64,000 nt of DNA, taken from NCBI GenBank assembly GCA_034670405.1, contig JAXDDX010000057.1, forward strand, positions 1,023,501 to 1,087,500. Direction: 5' to 3'. The notes below the pieces were generated by a model. That model made no database searches. It saw only the letters and a list, made by a program, of their open reading frames with translations, and was not told the DNA's origin. Both the position numbers and the translations under genes were made by a program. The stretch's first letter is position 1. Every line of letters begins with the position of its first letter. This DNA is from Hoplostethus atlanticus (taxonomy: Eukaryota > Chordata > Actinopteri > Trachichthyiformes > Trachichthyidae). Of this stretch, positions 23,401 to 32,600 are shown in pieces.

Positions 23401-25485
23401 CTGGCAGGCTGCATATGGGACGGTTCCAGTTGTCTCGTACCCTCATGTACAGGTTACGAGTGTAAAAGTTCTCAAAATCTTGATAAAGTGGTACAAAGTC
23501 CTGCGAGCAGAGGGAAACATATTCAGGAACACCACACAAAGCCAGGTACATGTGTGTCATAGGGTGATTATGAGTGATGTACGACCTCTTTTTGCTCATT
23601 GAAGCGGATGGTTGATAAAGCCTCTGGGAAAATATCGAGACACAGTAGGAAAATGACTTTTTGAATTAATTGATCACCGGATTTCTAACAACAGTGCTTA
23701 AAGAGATGTTTACTCTGTCTTGTTTCAAGGTTAGAGCTTTTCGATATCACAAGAACACTGCAAATACTAAAAATGCAACTGTGTAATTTCTGGATTTATC
23801 TATAGTAGCATGGTGCCTCCTATTTGACAATGCTCAGGCCTTATCGAGCATCTAAAAGCATAGTAGCGCAGGAGGGAGTTGGATCCACTGAGAATTAATT
23901 AGGGCGTCAACAGATATTTTCTGTGGTGTCCCGTCTCACCCATGGCAACATAAAAGTGCACAGAATCATGAAAGAAGAAGGCAGAGGGGAGATCTTAAGA
24001 GCAAACATTTTCAATAATTGGGGAAAAAACAAAATGTGCTGACACCCTAGGCATGCACACACACTGTATGGCTGCTGTGTGTGTATGTATGTATGTGTGC
24101 ATTTGTATGAGTGTGTGTTGTGTGCCTGTTTTACCCACTTTCTGTTCATCTCTTTCCTGGGCGAGGTGGCACTTCTCTAAGCCCACAGCTCTGAGGAAGT
24201 CTCTGAAGTAGCCAAACAGGGTAACAATGCCAAAGCCCAGGTATGTACAGACAGCCACGTACATGGGCGCTTGTTCAAAAGACTCCTGTCTATGCTGCCT
24301 GGAGGCAACTCCATTCCCCAGGCCATTTTTCTATACAACAATAGAACCCACAAAAGATACAAATGAGACAGTAGCACTTGTATTCAAAAGTTGCTCAAGA
24401 ACGGCATTTGGTAAAACATGTTAACAAGGGCCACCAACACAAGTTGTCAAACAAGTCCCTCATGACAGGCATGCAACACCATTCTTCCATTGAGAAATTG
24501 CATTCTGTCACTGTACAACAATGCAGCATGCAGCATGCAGACTAATATCTGAGACATGTAGATTGGGGTCAAGGATGGAAGAGAGCTCATCAGGAAACAA
24601 ATGCATCTCCATGGGGAGTTTGGCCCTGCATTCATTTTTTTATTTATTTATTTTAATAAAAGCAGGCTCCAAAATTGCACCACTAGAGTCTGAATGCCAT
24701 ACATTTACTAGCTGTTGTCAAAATATGTACATATAATAAGTGCCAAGACATTTTATTGTTACTTGAAGCAGTTACAAATGGTCTATAAATGTTTATTATG
24801 GCTACCATGATTCTTGGAAGCAGTGAGAGTGTAAATAGTATGATACAAAATGAATGACATTCATAGAGAAAACACATATTTGTGCTGTATTGGGTCGTTC
24901 GTGTTTGCAGTACAGCTAAACCAAAAAGCAAATATGGTGTTCATATAATTACTACCATAATTAGTATATACTTTAGGGGCATACAGTTCAAATGTCACAA
25001 CAAAACTATAGCAATTACATACATATTATTATGCTACCATGGGAGATACAAATAACATCAAGAATGATAAGGTGACTATAAAGTATTTTGGGGAATATTA
25101 TGGGTGTTATGTAGTGACCATGGCGTCTCACGGGTTAATGACACCAAGCTTGCCTTGTTGGGTGTCACCGAAGAGGTGAATCCAGGTAAGAAGTCAGGTA
25201 GGATATGCCAATGAAAACACGCGCACAGTTGTTATTTGAAGTTAAAAGCTAAAAGTGTCTGACTGGCACCTTAAAGCAGGCCTGCTCGCGGTTAAATGCA
25301 CAAAAATAATTTGCTGCACCAGCACTTTTCTAGTAAATGCATCAAGTTTCACCGGCTACAGCTGGACACAGCTCTCTGTCACATACCTCTCTGTTGTGAT
25401 ACCCATTTTTCTTGAGCTCTCCGCTTCTCAGACCGCCGTGGTTCAAATGTGATTTTAAATTCCCGTTAGCGGCGGTTCTTGCCAT
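5865..25485 (-). CDS. sptlc3: Serine palmitoyltransferase subunit 3, complete 12-exon gene
   Basis: The product is the catalytic subunit that pairs with SPTLC1 in the ER membrane. It condenses serine with an acyl-CoA (palmitoyl-CoA, and shorter chains for SPTLC3) using pyridoxal phosphate, the first step of sphingolipid synthesis. Exons on the minus strand: 25485-25387, 24330-24139, 23500-23346, 22400-22252, 18382-18258, 16999-16906, 14139-14034, 12641-12422, 9612-9486, 7391-7256, 6390-6261, 5978-5865. They total 1,647 nt, 548 residues plus stop, close to the human length of about 552. Visible parts: a membrane segment at residues about 56-75, PLP-stacking His251 in DELNHTS, Asp332 in DEAH, and Schiff-base Lys367 in [25 protein letters not shown] favours SPTLC3 over SPTLC2, which has MERQSHDYNWSF there. 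All introns are GT-AG and all phases join. The gene is intact and presumably functional. Confidence 0.95.
6219..6258. repeat. (GT)20 microsatellite at the sptlc3 exon 11 donor
   Basis: Forty bases of perfect GT on the plus strand, read as (AC)20 in the sptlc3 pre-mRNA. It starts at position +3 of intron 11, directly after the donor GT (6260-6259). Intron 11 is only 282 nt long. Confidence 0.97.
6261..6390 (-). CDS. sptlc3: sptlc3 exon 11
   Basis: Residue 468 (split codon) to 511. The acceptor is cttgtcag|GG. It carries the strongly conserved [20 protein letters not shown] and [15 protein letters not shown], the C-terminal small domain of the alpha-oxoamine synthase fold. The donor is CAG|gtac and runs straight into the (AC)20 repeat. 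Confidence 0.95.
6460..6606. mobile_element. Small MITE-like element in sptlc3 intron 10
   Basis: About 147 bp with inverted ends: TTAAAGGGGAATCCCA on the left and GGAATTCCCCTTTAA on the right, nearly complementary. The inside is AT-rich and non-coding. Ends beginning TTAAAGGGGAA are frequent in small teleost repeats. It sits about 70 nt upstream of the exon 11 acceptor in the sense of the gene. Confidence 0.55.
6607..7255. other. sptlc3 intron 10, remaining part
   Basis: Intron 10 runs 6391-7255. Apart from the small element at its 3' side, only a purine-rich stretch at about 6880-6945 stands out. The donor is GT|gtaagt at 7255-7250. Confidence 0.6.
7256..7391 (-). CDS. sptlc3: sptlc3 exon 10
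   Basis: Residues 423 (split Gly) to 467 plus two bases of codon 468. It reads [20 protein letters not shown] then [20 protein letters not shown], matching human SPTLC2/3 closely. The acceptor is attgtag|GC in phase 1. The donor is GT|gtaagt in phase 2. The length of 136 nt is consistent with both phases. Confidence 0.95.
8237..8266. repeat. Perfect 30-bp palindrome
   Basis: The left 15 bases (TTCCCTATTTGCTTT) are followed directly by their exact reverse complement, with no spacer. It does not extend further: flanking T at 8236 and G at 8267 do not pair. Confidence 0.95.
8850..9055 (+). mobile_element. LINE/SINE 3' tail relic with (ACT)n tail
   Basis: The segment ends AATTTCCCACTGTGAAATCA then ATAAA-like and a long imperfect ACT trinucleotide run (8998-9055). 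Teleost non-LTR elements often end in a similar 'CCCCACTGTGGGA..AATAAA' block followed by a simple repeat. A second copy with the same architecture lies at 55500-55655. The 5' limit is uncertain, and no reverse transcriptase remains here. Confidence 0.5.
9486..9612 (-). CDS. sptlc3: sptlc3 exon 9
   Basis: Residues 381-422 plus one base of codon 423. It reads [20 protein letters not shown], then [20 protein letters not shown], matching the family's [12 protein letters not shown] block. The acceptor is gttgcag|GAG in phase 0. The donor is GTGG|gtgagt in phase 1. Confidence 0.96.
9613..12421. other. sptlc3 intron 8
   Basis: It has a CG-rich patch around 10200-10350, short CA runs near 10670-10730 and a strongly AT-rich stretch at about 12040-12360. 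No coding match or clear element is seen. Open frames on both strands at 10120-10500 follow from local GC content and resemble nothing I know. Confidence 0.55.
12422..12641 (-). CDS. sptlc3: sptlc3 exon 8 (PLP-lysine exon)
   Basis: Residues 308-380, the largest exon. It holds [20 protein letters not shown], where Asp332 of DEAH contacts the PLP ring nitrogen, and [18 protein letters not shown], where Lys367 forms the Schiff base with PLP. The acceptor is cttcag|C in phase 2, giving Ser307 together with exon 7. The donor AAG|gttcct has the essential GT but is weak at positions +3 to +6. Phase and the homologous GKK-ELVDYL junction leave little doubt about the site. Confidence 0.97.
13687..13720. 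repeat. (CA)n microsatellite
   Basis: A CA run interrupted once by GTA. It lies in sptlc3 intron 7. Confidence 0.9.
13939..13976. repeat. (TG)19 microsatellite
   Basis: Thirty-eight bases of perfect TG on the plus strand, CA in the sptlc3 transcript. It lies shortly downstream of the exon 7 donor. Confidence 0.95.
14034..14139 (-). CDS. sptlc3: sptlc3 exon 7
   Basis: Residues 272 (split Asn) to 306 plus two bases of Ser307. It reads [20 protein letters not shown] then [14 protein letters not shown], matching the human QSLEKLLRDAVIYGQPRTRR block. The acceptor is gtgtctcag|AC and the donor is AG|gtcagc. The acceptor has no ordinary pyrimidine tract; a UG repeat stands upstream instead. The exon is 106 nt, so skipping it would shift the frame. 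Confidence 0.94.
14159..14182. repeat. (AC)12 microsatellite beside the exon 7 acceptor
   Basis: Twenty-four bases of AC on the plus strand, read as (GU)12 in the sptlc3 transcript, about 20 nt upstream of the exon 7 acceptor. Confidence 0.95.
15030..15170 (+). mobile_element. Degraded tRNA-derived SINE-like segment
   Basis: The stretch GTTTGAATCCAGTCTGGATC at about 15118-15137 resembles a Pol III B box (GGTTCGAATCC). It is followed by a TTTATTGTGTCTCTTCTCTC-like block, the order seen in common teleost SINEs (B box, then 'CTTTGTTGCATGTC..CTCTCTC'). A possible A-box region lies upstream at about 15085-15100. It is diverged, and the limits and family are uncertain. Confidence 0.4.
15320..15475. 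repeat. Imperfect (TAC)n trinucleotide tract
   Basis: About 155 bases dominated by TAC/CTA units with many substitutions. It reads as a Thr-rich frame on one strand and a Val-rich one on the other, which is a by-product of the repeat and not a protein. Confidence 0.9.
16906..16999 (-). CDS. sptlc3: sptlc3 exon 6
   Basis: Residues 241-271 plus one base of Asn272. It reads [20 protein letters not shown] then [11 protein letters not shown], nearly identical to human SPTLC3. His251 in LNHTS corresponds to the histidine that stacks on the PLP ring in this family. The acceptor is tttccag|GGT and the donor is A|gtgagt. The exon is too short to show as a long open frame. Confidence 0.96.
17000..18257. 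other. sptlc3 intron 5
   Basis: It contains a GT microsatellite at 17504-17545 and a GC-richer block at about 17570-17960. No coding match is seen. Confidence 0.55.
17504..17545. repeat. (GT)n microsatellite
   Basis: A GT run with one GC interruption, in sptlc3 intron 5. Confidence 0.92.
18258..18382 (-). CDS. sptlc3: sptlc3 exon 5
   Basis: Residues 199 (split Gly) to 240. It reads [20 protein letters not shown] then [21 protein letters not shown], matching the family. Human SPTLC2 and SPTLC3 have LDKH where this gene has LSIH (residues 201-204), an odd change in a well-kept segment. The acceptor is ctgtag|GG and the donor is AAG|gtacgt. Confidence 0.96.
20384..20424. repeat. (AC)20 microsatellite
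   Basis: About 41 bases of uninterrupted AC in sptlc3 intron 4. Confidence 0.95.
21302..21339 (+). other. G-quadruplex candidate in sptlc3 intron 4
   Basis: Five G runs of 4-7 bases at 21302-21306, 21316-21320, 21322-21325, 21327-21333 and 21335-21339. The last four have one-base loops. The G-rich strand is the template strand of sptlc3. Confidence 0.6.
22252..22400 (-). CDS. sptlc3: sptlc3 exon 4
   Basis: Residues 149 (split Arg) to 198 plus one base of Gly199. It reads [20 protein letters not shown], then [20 protein letters not shown], then GVCSTRQEM. The [11 protein letters not shown] and [10 protein letters not shown] blocks are diagnostic of the LCB2 (SPTLC2/3) group. The acceptor is tggcag|G and the donor is G|gtgagt. 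Confidence 0.96.
22401..23345. other. sptlc3 intron 3
   Basis: Unique-looking DNA. No gene, repeat or structure stands out. Confidence 0.5.
23346..23500 (-). CDS. sptlc3: sptlc3 exon 3
   Basis: Residues 98-148 plus two bases of Arg149. It reads [20 protein letters not shown], then [20 protein letters not shown], then [11 protein letters not shown]. The [18 protein letters not shown] stretch matches human SPTLC3 and differs from SPTLC2. This exon gives the best evidence for the paralogue. The acceptor is ctcgcag|GAC and the donor is AG|gtactg. Confidence 0.97.
23501..24138. other. sptlc3 intron 2
   Basis: Short AC/GT runs lie near 24055-24120. Otherwise it is unremarkable. Confidence 0.5.
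24139..24330 (-). CDS. sptlc3: sptlc3 exon 2 (membrane anchor)
   Basis: Residues 34-97. A variable start ([12 protein letters not shown]) is followed by [20 protein letters not shown] and [12 protein letters not shown], then a charged segment ending RDEQK. The hydrophobic stretch at residues 56-75 is the single N-terminal membrane segment of the LCB2 group. The exon was set by the tatag|AAA acceptor and the AAA|gtgggt donor, both in phase 0. The upstream frame hits a TAG at the acceptor itself, which supports the boundary. Confidence 0.94.
24331..25386. other. sptlc3 intron 1
   Basis: No coding match is seen. AT-rich DNA with short GCATGCA-type repeats at about 24520-24540. Confidence 0.5.
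25387..25485 (-). CDS. sptlc3: sptlc3 exon 1 (start codon)
   Basis: Residues 1-33, starting [20 protein letters not shown] and ending at GAG|gtatgt in phase 0. Low conservation is expected here. The polar, Asn/Gly/Lys-rich composition and the ATG-first short exon resemble the human SPTLC3 start (MANPGGGAVCNGKLHNHKK). The donor joins in frame to KNGLGN of exon 2 and gives a total length four residues below human. It is too short to be found as a long frame. Another first exon cannot be excluded, but this one fits well. Confidence 0.82.
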
Positions 25486-25760
25486 ATCTGACCCAGCCGA
25501 CAGCGTCGACTGTCTCCTCTGTTTGAGTGTCAGGTAATGAAACCGGTTTGCTTGGATAATTTAAAAGGTGACTCCCTCCTTATCCTGTTGCTTCGGCTCA
25601 GCCTATTATGAAATGTTGTTATGTGTGAACATCGTTGCTGGTGTTAAACGGTTATCGAGAAACACCTTACTGTTTACATTTGGTTCATTTCTACGGTAAT
25701 ATCATTGTTTTAGTGTCTTATCTTTTCAATCACGACGCCAACTCCCACTTCTCCTTTACC
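25486..25760 (-). promoter_or_regulatory. sptlc3: Presumed sptlc3 5' UTR and core promoter
   Basis: The stretch just upstream of the sptlc3 ATG has several CpGs (GTCGAC, ACGCTGTCGG on the minus strand) in an AT-rich setting, and no clear TATA box. It is assigned by position only. Confidence 0.35.
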
Positions 25761-28700
25761 CAGAAATGAAACTGGGCATAATTGTTGCTCTTGTGTTGTG
25801 GAGAGAGAAAGTAGTGGTCAAATGAATTCAGTTTTGAATATTAAAACCTTGCTTTTCTTACAGCAAGCGAAAAACAATCTGCTCGTGTGTTGAAATCATT
25901 TTACTGCTTTCCGGAAGTGAACAAGTGATTTTCTTGAATAAAGTGCCATTTTTTTTTTCCAGTGGAGTGGTCTGCCTTATTCTACCTTATGTGAACATAT
26001 TGACACTTGTTTCCAGAAAGTCTCTGAAACAAGTGAAAGTGTATTGGACTTTTTAAAGTATTTGGGACTTGTAGACTTTCTCATTATTGGTATTTTCTCA
26101 CCGTATTTTTTTCGCCTGTTTTAAAGATACATAACTTTAAAAAAAGATTAAAAAAAAAAAGATATATAACTTTAAAACTGAAATGTGAAACTGTTGTCAC
26201 GTACACTGTGCACTGGAGCCGCGTCATTTCCTGTTGCCTCTGTGCAGGGATAATGAAACAGATGCGTGAATAAATGCATCGTTAGCTACGTGCTGGGTTA
26301 AGCAGCAACTGATTACATTCAGGGGGACCATTACACTAGTCTGATTACAGACAGTGACCACATTACAGATGTTTTTGAAAAAATAGGTGATTACTTGGAA
26401 AGCTATAACACAAACTTAATTTCACATAAAACTATTTAGAACTTGGTCTTTATAATGAAAATGAAAATGTGATACTTTGTCGATATGCTAAAAGTAATCA
26501 GACAATGTTATTGTTAGACAATAATAGATGAAACCTAATAGATTTAGAATAGAAGCAGGGTAATCTATAACAGATTACATTTTAAAAGTAACTCATCCTA
26601 ACAATGCGCAAGTACATCTACCACAGCTACTACTACTACTACTACTTTCTAGAGGTAAAGATTAACCCGTTTAAGCACAGGAGAATGAGTTACAATGGGC
26701 AGCCTATCTTTCTAGTTGTTCATTTACTGACGTGTAGTAAATCAGCTACATTGTTATTGGTATATATGAAAACCACATAGCCTTGTACCGCACCTTCACT
26801 ACAGACTGTTGACAATGTGGTGTCTGCCTGCATTGTTGAGATTTCTAGGCAGACACAAAGTAAGTATTTGTTTGTCAAAGGTCAAGGCCCACTCAGTGGT
26901 CTTGTAGCACACTTGCATTGTGGGTGCACAGCATCGGAATATGCTCAATATTGTGACAGGCTGTGTCAGTAAGTGTGTTGAGGGTTTTTCTTTATGTGTT
27001 TACCCCCTACCTGTTGCTGAGTTGTTGTCTTTTTGGGCAGGCATGTACCAGCAGACGGTGAGGAAGGAGACCTCTAGAGTTTGGAATGCAAGTACATGTC
27101 TGAGCATCACGCCCTGTGATTAAGGAATAGGTTTGGTACCTAGTTTAAACTCTACTCACTTTCTATGGGGCTGTTGTGTGTGTGAGACATGGTATTTGAT
27201 TGAAGAAAACTGCAACATGGAACATTTTAAAGCCTTCCTGAATGCATTCTGACACGTAAAAGGCATCATTTATCACCATATAGGCAACAGACACCATCTG
27301 TCACAAGTATCCACCATTTCATTCTCTCTCTCCCACAATGTATGCTCATTTTTGTATCCCCCCACCACCATAATAGGAAATGGCGCTGTCTCTTTGACAT
27401 GTGTCTAGAGTTTTTAAGTCTTCATTTAAATAGCAAAGCTGGTAAAATCAGGCCTTGTTTGAATGCGCTGTGTGATGTTTTGGTTGAAAACACTCAGGCC
27501 CTGTGGGATGACACGTGTCATCCGCCATCACTTCAGAGCTGCCTTCACTTCACACTAACTGATGAGGGTTGGTGTTGTCTAATAACCCAACACCCTTGTC
27601 AGAGAGGGTGGAGGGAACACAGGCTGACACTTGCATGAGAGTAAACTAGAAAGGCTGACAGAATAGTGGTGCGAGATCATAGGTGCTGCAGCGTTGAGTG
27701 AGGCAGAGAGAAGGGACATATCTTGAATCCAGATTAGTCAGCCTGCATCCGACTGTTACCTGATAGATTGACTGAATGGAGGATAGCATAGCACAGTCTT
27801 AGTAAATTAAAGTTTACAACAGCTCTCACCTCCTCTTAACTCAGCTAGGAGTCTTGAGCGGAGCTGTCACTGAGGCCGGTGCTCTCTGCCTCCACTACAG
27901 GATGGCTTTCCACCAGTGGGACCAGATGTAACCTAAATATGTCAGGCTTCATTAGCTGCGTCAATCTGGATTATGCTGTTCGTTTCGGCTCCACAAATGT
28001 TTTTTTTAATTCTTCCGTTCTGTTTGCTATCACATTTAAGCAACTGGTGTTTTGTTTTTTATCCCAGCACTGAAATTTTATTTGTACTTTATTATCCCAT
28101 TGAACGTGTTGTCATTGTAGCAGTGAGTTTAACTAAAGTTGGTCAGTCTTTCAGGAGGATCACAAAAATAAGACTACCCCCATTGGGAAGTTCTCCATTT
28201 TACACTTCATGAGCATCGTTCATGTTTTTCAATATGCTTGGAGGATGCTGCCAATTTATTTTTTTCACGCCACGTATCCCATTTTATATTGATCGATGGT
28301 TTAATTTCCTCAAAGGATTGCTACTTTTATTTCTCACCCCAGCTGCTCCAACGTTGACTTTTGAGGCAAGTAGAGTGCCTTTAAGATTATTAGATACAGT
28401 TTTCCTTTTTAAGATAGGATGGGGAAATTAGTTTGAACCCTGCATGAAAGACATTCCCTACCTTGAACACAGATGAATGGTGAAGTGATGTGTATAGGGA
28501 GTAAGCTGCCCACAGAGCCCAGCAGGAGGTCTCCATTCACACTGCTTTCATCTGAGTGGCATGTTAAATGAGCTTTCCTTAAAGACATGCTGGATATTAA
28601 TCTATACCGGCACTGCTTGCTTGTTGTAAACTGTGCTATGATCACGACTGAGTTAGCTAGCTTGACTAATTATTATTTTTTTTTATATTAATTGAATTTG

Positions 28701-29061
28701 CTTCATGGGTTTATTTCTGTGATAGGATGTTTTTTTTTAATTGAAAACAACATGAAATATAAAACACTATGCACTGTGTTTGAATGGTATTGAGAATGGT
28801 CACACCAATGGAGGGCTTTCAATTACTGCAAGACGTATGGAAGAATTGTCCCTCCACCTAGTGGCTGTGCAGGGGACTACACCTCTGTAATTAGGCTGCA
28901 CATGCTGCATCTCTTCAGAAGAAATAACGTGTGTGCACTTGAACTGTGGAGTGAATATGATGCCAATATAACTTACAAATGTTTTTAGAGAGTCACAAAT
29001 GTGAAAGAAGTTTTGTGCACAGCAATCATAACTTACGCGTGTTTTTTCCGAGTCACAAATA
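25761..29061. other. Upstream non-coding DNA, segment A
   Basis: No gene is recognised. At 26125-26180 two near-identical 19-base copies of a GATACATAACTTTAAAA-like word flank an A-rich run, resembling a poly(A) insertion with target duplication. A short (CTA)n run lies at 26627-26645. Confidence 0.4.
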
Positions 29062-29592
29062 TACCATGAGGAAACAATTCACACGTGTATGCACCAATCA
29101 AAATGAAGTTGCCTCCAGAGCTCATAACCAATCAGTGAGCAGCAACGTTATGCACGACCACTGGAGCATAAGTGAAGGTCTACAGCGCAAGTATGGCGGA
29201 CTGACTGATAACAGATAATATGGTTTAAGGTTTACAAGCTTTGAATTTACAGTGTAAACTCTTAGACACCTACACTATGTGCTGTGAAAATCTTGTGACC
29301 GTAGGACCACTACAAGACAAATTGAAAGGTGCATGCATTATTCGGCAGGGCTTGTGTTGTACCAGCCGGGAAATGCTGGTAGATCAGGGGGCGATCTAAG
29401 GCCAGTTAATAATTTCTACTCGGCATGAATACATTTTCATTAAATATTACTCACCTCCTGCATTTCCGCCATATTTTCAAGAACATCCAGTTGTGCTGTG
29501 CATAACGTTGCTGCTCACTGATTGGTTATGAGCTCTGGAGGCAACTTCATTTTGATTGGTACATACGCGTGTGGATTTTTTCCTCATGGTAC
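29062..29592. mobile_element. Foldback / MITE-like element with long inverted arms
   Basis: The left arm (29062-29200) and right arm (29464-29592) are inverted copies. Their core, 29093-29155 against 29498-29560, is identical over 63 bases; the outer and inner parts are diverged but clearly related (TACCATGAGG at both outer ends, TATGGCGG at both inner ends). The 263-300 bases between are unique and non-coding. Each core holds two CCAAT boxes. I read it as a foldback or MITE-type DNA element. The family and target duplication were not determined. Confidence 0.7.
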
Positions 29593-29619
29593 ATAGAATA
29601 TAGTGCCAAAACCATTTGA

Positions 29620-29624
<5 letters not shown>

Positions 29625-29674
<50 letters not shown>
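29625..29674. repeat. (CA)25 microsatellite
   Basis: Fifty bases of perfect CA directly beside the foldback element. Confidence 0.97.
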
Positions 29675-29678
<4 letters not shown>

Positions 29679-32600
29679 GACATATACTGTGTGCTCACTG
29701 TAATACTAGACTCATCCAGGATTTAAATGTTTATGGATGAACTCTGTCATGCTGTGCTGTTGGAGGCCAGTTGTAATGCAGAGCTATATTTAAACTACCC
29801 CTGGGGTGCCATTAAATCATGTAGTTTCTTCATCAGGCCTGGATGACCCCATTTGAATACCCACATCAGCAAGCATTAAGAAAAACAATTAAAAAGAGAA
29901 ATATTGAATTTTGAAGCTGCTGTTACATTTACATTTGTCTCACTGCCACTCTTATCTACTGAGACTCAGTGAGCGAAACAGTGGAAAGCTTAAACCTCTT
30001 ATATTTGGATGCCTGAATTTCATGAGTGTGATGTGTTGCGATATGGTTGTGTGTTTATTTGTCTTGGCTGCCAGGAGAAAAAAAGCTAAAAGCGTGCTCG
30101 ACTGTATAACAACTACAAAAAGCTCAATCCATTTGGACCACCGAGAGGAAATGAGAAAATCATAAAAACTTGATGCACAAAAATGCTGTTTTTTGCTTTG
30201 CCAGAGTTAGAAACAGTGAATGTGTTTAGCACTCAAGAAAATACGGGATAAAACTTTAATTGTGTTTCACTGGATTAAAGTAAAGAGGGAATAGATTGAA
30301 ACATCCGTTCGCATGTGGCAATGTGGCTTTAGTTTTTAGCAGCGAAGTGAGTTTGAGTGTGAGGGGCATGGGCCATAAATGCTGTGGACAGTACAAATGC
30401 CTTCAATTAGTTCTGTTTGACAGTAGAAACCGTGGTCTGTTAGCTCCAGCAGCTGCAGTATGCCTAACCTTGAGTGGGTGTTCACATCCGCAGGGGATGG
30501 AAGATTCCCTAATGCTCATTTCTCCTCAGAAGAGACAGAAAGAGAGTGAGAGACAGAGAGAGGGAGGAGGGGAAGACAGACTCAGAGACAGATATTTATA
30601 GAGAGAGTGGGAAGAAGTAAGATTGTGGCTTGAAAGGCTAACGTAAGAGGGAGCGGCAGAACGATAGAGGTGCCGGGTGAACCTGGGAGATGGTGGAGGA
30701 TACTGAACGAGATGAGGCTTCAGACATCATCAGAGTCTGTGTGGGCCCTGCTCTAGATCTGCGTTGTCTCTCTCAGGTTGGCGCTTTATTGTCTGACTTG
30801 ACCCTAATTAATATTGTGTGTGACTCATTGCAGAGCTGGAGGGAATATCCTCTCATGTCTTGTATTTCTGTCCACCGTTACCCTCAGTCTGTCACCCCGT
30901 CCCTCCAAGCTCTCTATTCCTGTCTATCAGTAAGCTCTGCCTCCCCTCACATTCCAAGCAGCACTAAATAACAGTTTTATATGTCTATCCTAAAAGTTGT
31001 TGATGCTGCAGAAATAATATATATAGCCCAGTTCATAAGCACAGTCAGTTGAAGTGAAATAAGCTTTGCCGATGTGTTATTAAGGATGAATAACTCATAC
31101 ACAAGTCAAAATATTCTCATCTGGGTAGAATAGCGTCACCAAGCAGACAGGCAAACTAGTAAATCTCCTCCTCAGAAGTCAAATATGCCTGGATCTGCTC
31201 TCCTCTGCTGCTCAGACTGCTAAAGCAGCCATTTGTTCCAGGCGCCCAGGAATCCATCGGCCTTATGACATCCAATCTCTGCAAGGCTCCAGACTCCCAG
31301 TGAGCCTCTCCCCCAGCTGTAATTACTGTTCTCTATCTACAGGGATTGTCCCGACCAGGCCCACTGAGACTCTACACTAAATCTCCTCCATGTCGCCAGT
31401 CAGCCAACCAGATTGGTAGCCGGACAGTCAGGCAGGGCCTCCTGGAAGTGAGCTCCTCCCCAGGGTGGTTGATGTATGGAGCAACACGGGCCAACACGGG
31501 CCCATTTTAAGGGATGGTCTCTCTCCCTCGCCCTGGGTTGGTCGGAAGTCATTGTCACACAGCAGTTGTGGCTTTGAGGATGAGTGGTAGTTGATGGGGA
31601 AGACGTTGTCTTGTCTGTGTCTATCTGTGGCTCCTTGTTGATGAGACACAGATTGGGCAGGCAGCCATTTTCTTGGTGTAAAAAGAGATCAGTTTATAGG
31701 AGCTAGGATGTCAGGAGGAGGAATAAATGAGTCTATATAGAGGGAGTTGGTAGTTGAGACGCCAATCTTCAACATTGTGTGTTTGTGTGTGTGTGTGTGT
31801 GTACATTACATGGACCAATTTCTTCTACAAGAGAGACACATTTTGTTTCAGAAAGAATCACAATTTTCATTTCAGTAATATACAATCTTAGAAGAAGTAA
31901 GAAACTGGAGTAAATGAGAAAGGAGAAACATGAAACAGACCTAAAACAATCAGCTTTATTAAAGCATCAACAAAATGTGTGTGATTGATGTGTATCTGTA
32001 TTCTTCGGTTTCCATTTGCGGCCTATTATTAAACATAGCAAGCGTCCACTCTGATGGGCCGATTGGCCTGGAGCACTGTTGAGTGTTGAGCTTTCATAGC
32101 ATAGCCTTCGATTGATTGGTAGAAGGATGTTTTGGACTCTGTTCATCCTCCTTGTGTTTGATGTTGAAAAGGTTCCCCCCTGCATGTCACATGAATTAGA
32201 CTGAGTCCTGAAAGATTTCTCCCAGCTTTGTTACAGACCGAGACGGGGTGATGAAAGATGTTGATTGTCTAGGGGAACTTTATTCTTGCGTTTGTTTGTT
32301 TCCAAAAAGGAATCCAACCCTATGCAGAACAAAGAGTGGCTTTAAACTAAATATTAAATAGCCAGGCTTCCCCAGTGGATACAACAGGCTGAGAGATGGC
32401 AGTTTGTTTTGCAGCACCATAACTACTCCAGTTATAAGTCATCCACTGCATGAAAATAGTGTGACTTACTGTAGACATTGTGCTGAACATACATTCATGC
32501 ATAGCGCACATAAAACACACTGGGTACATTCGTTCACAACCATGCGTATCAGTGTCAGTCCAAAGGGAGAATGGGACTAGTTGTGCTTTGGGCTGGTCTG

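Noticed and set aside
5865-25485. Assignment as sptlc2 instead of sptlc3
   Set aside because: Exon 3 ([15 protein letters not shown]) and the C-terminal PELY..ETD.ELD tail fit SPTLC3. The neighbouring ism1 also supports it.
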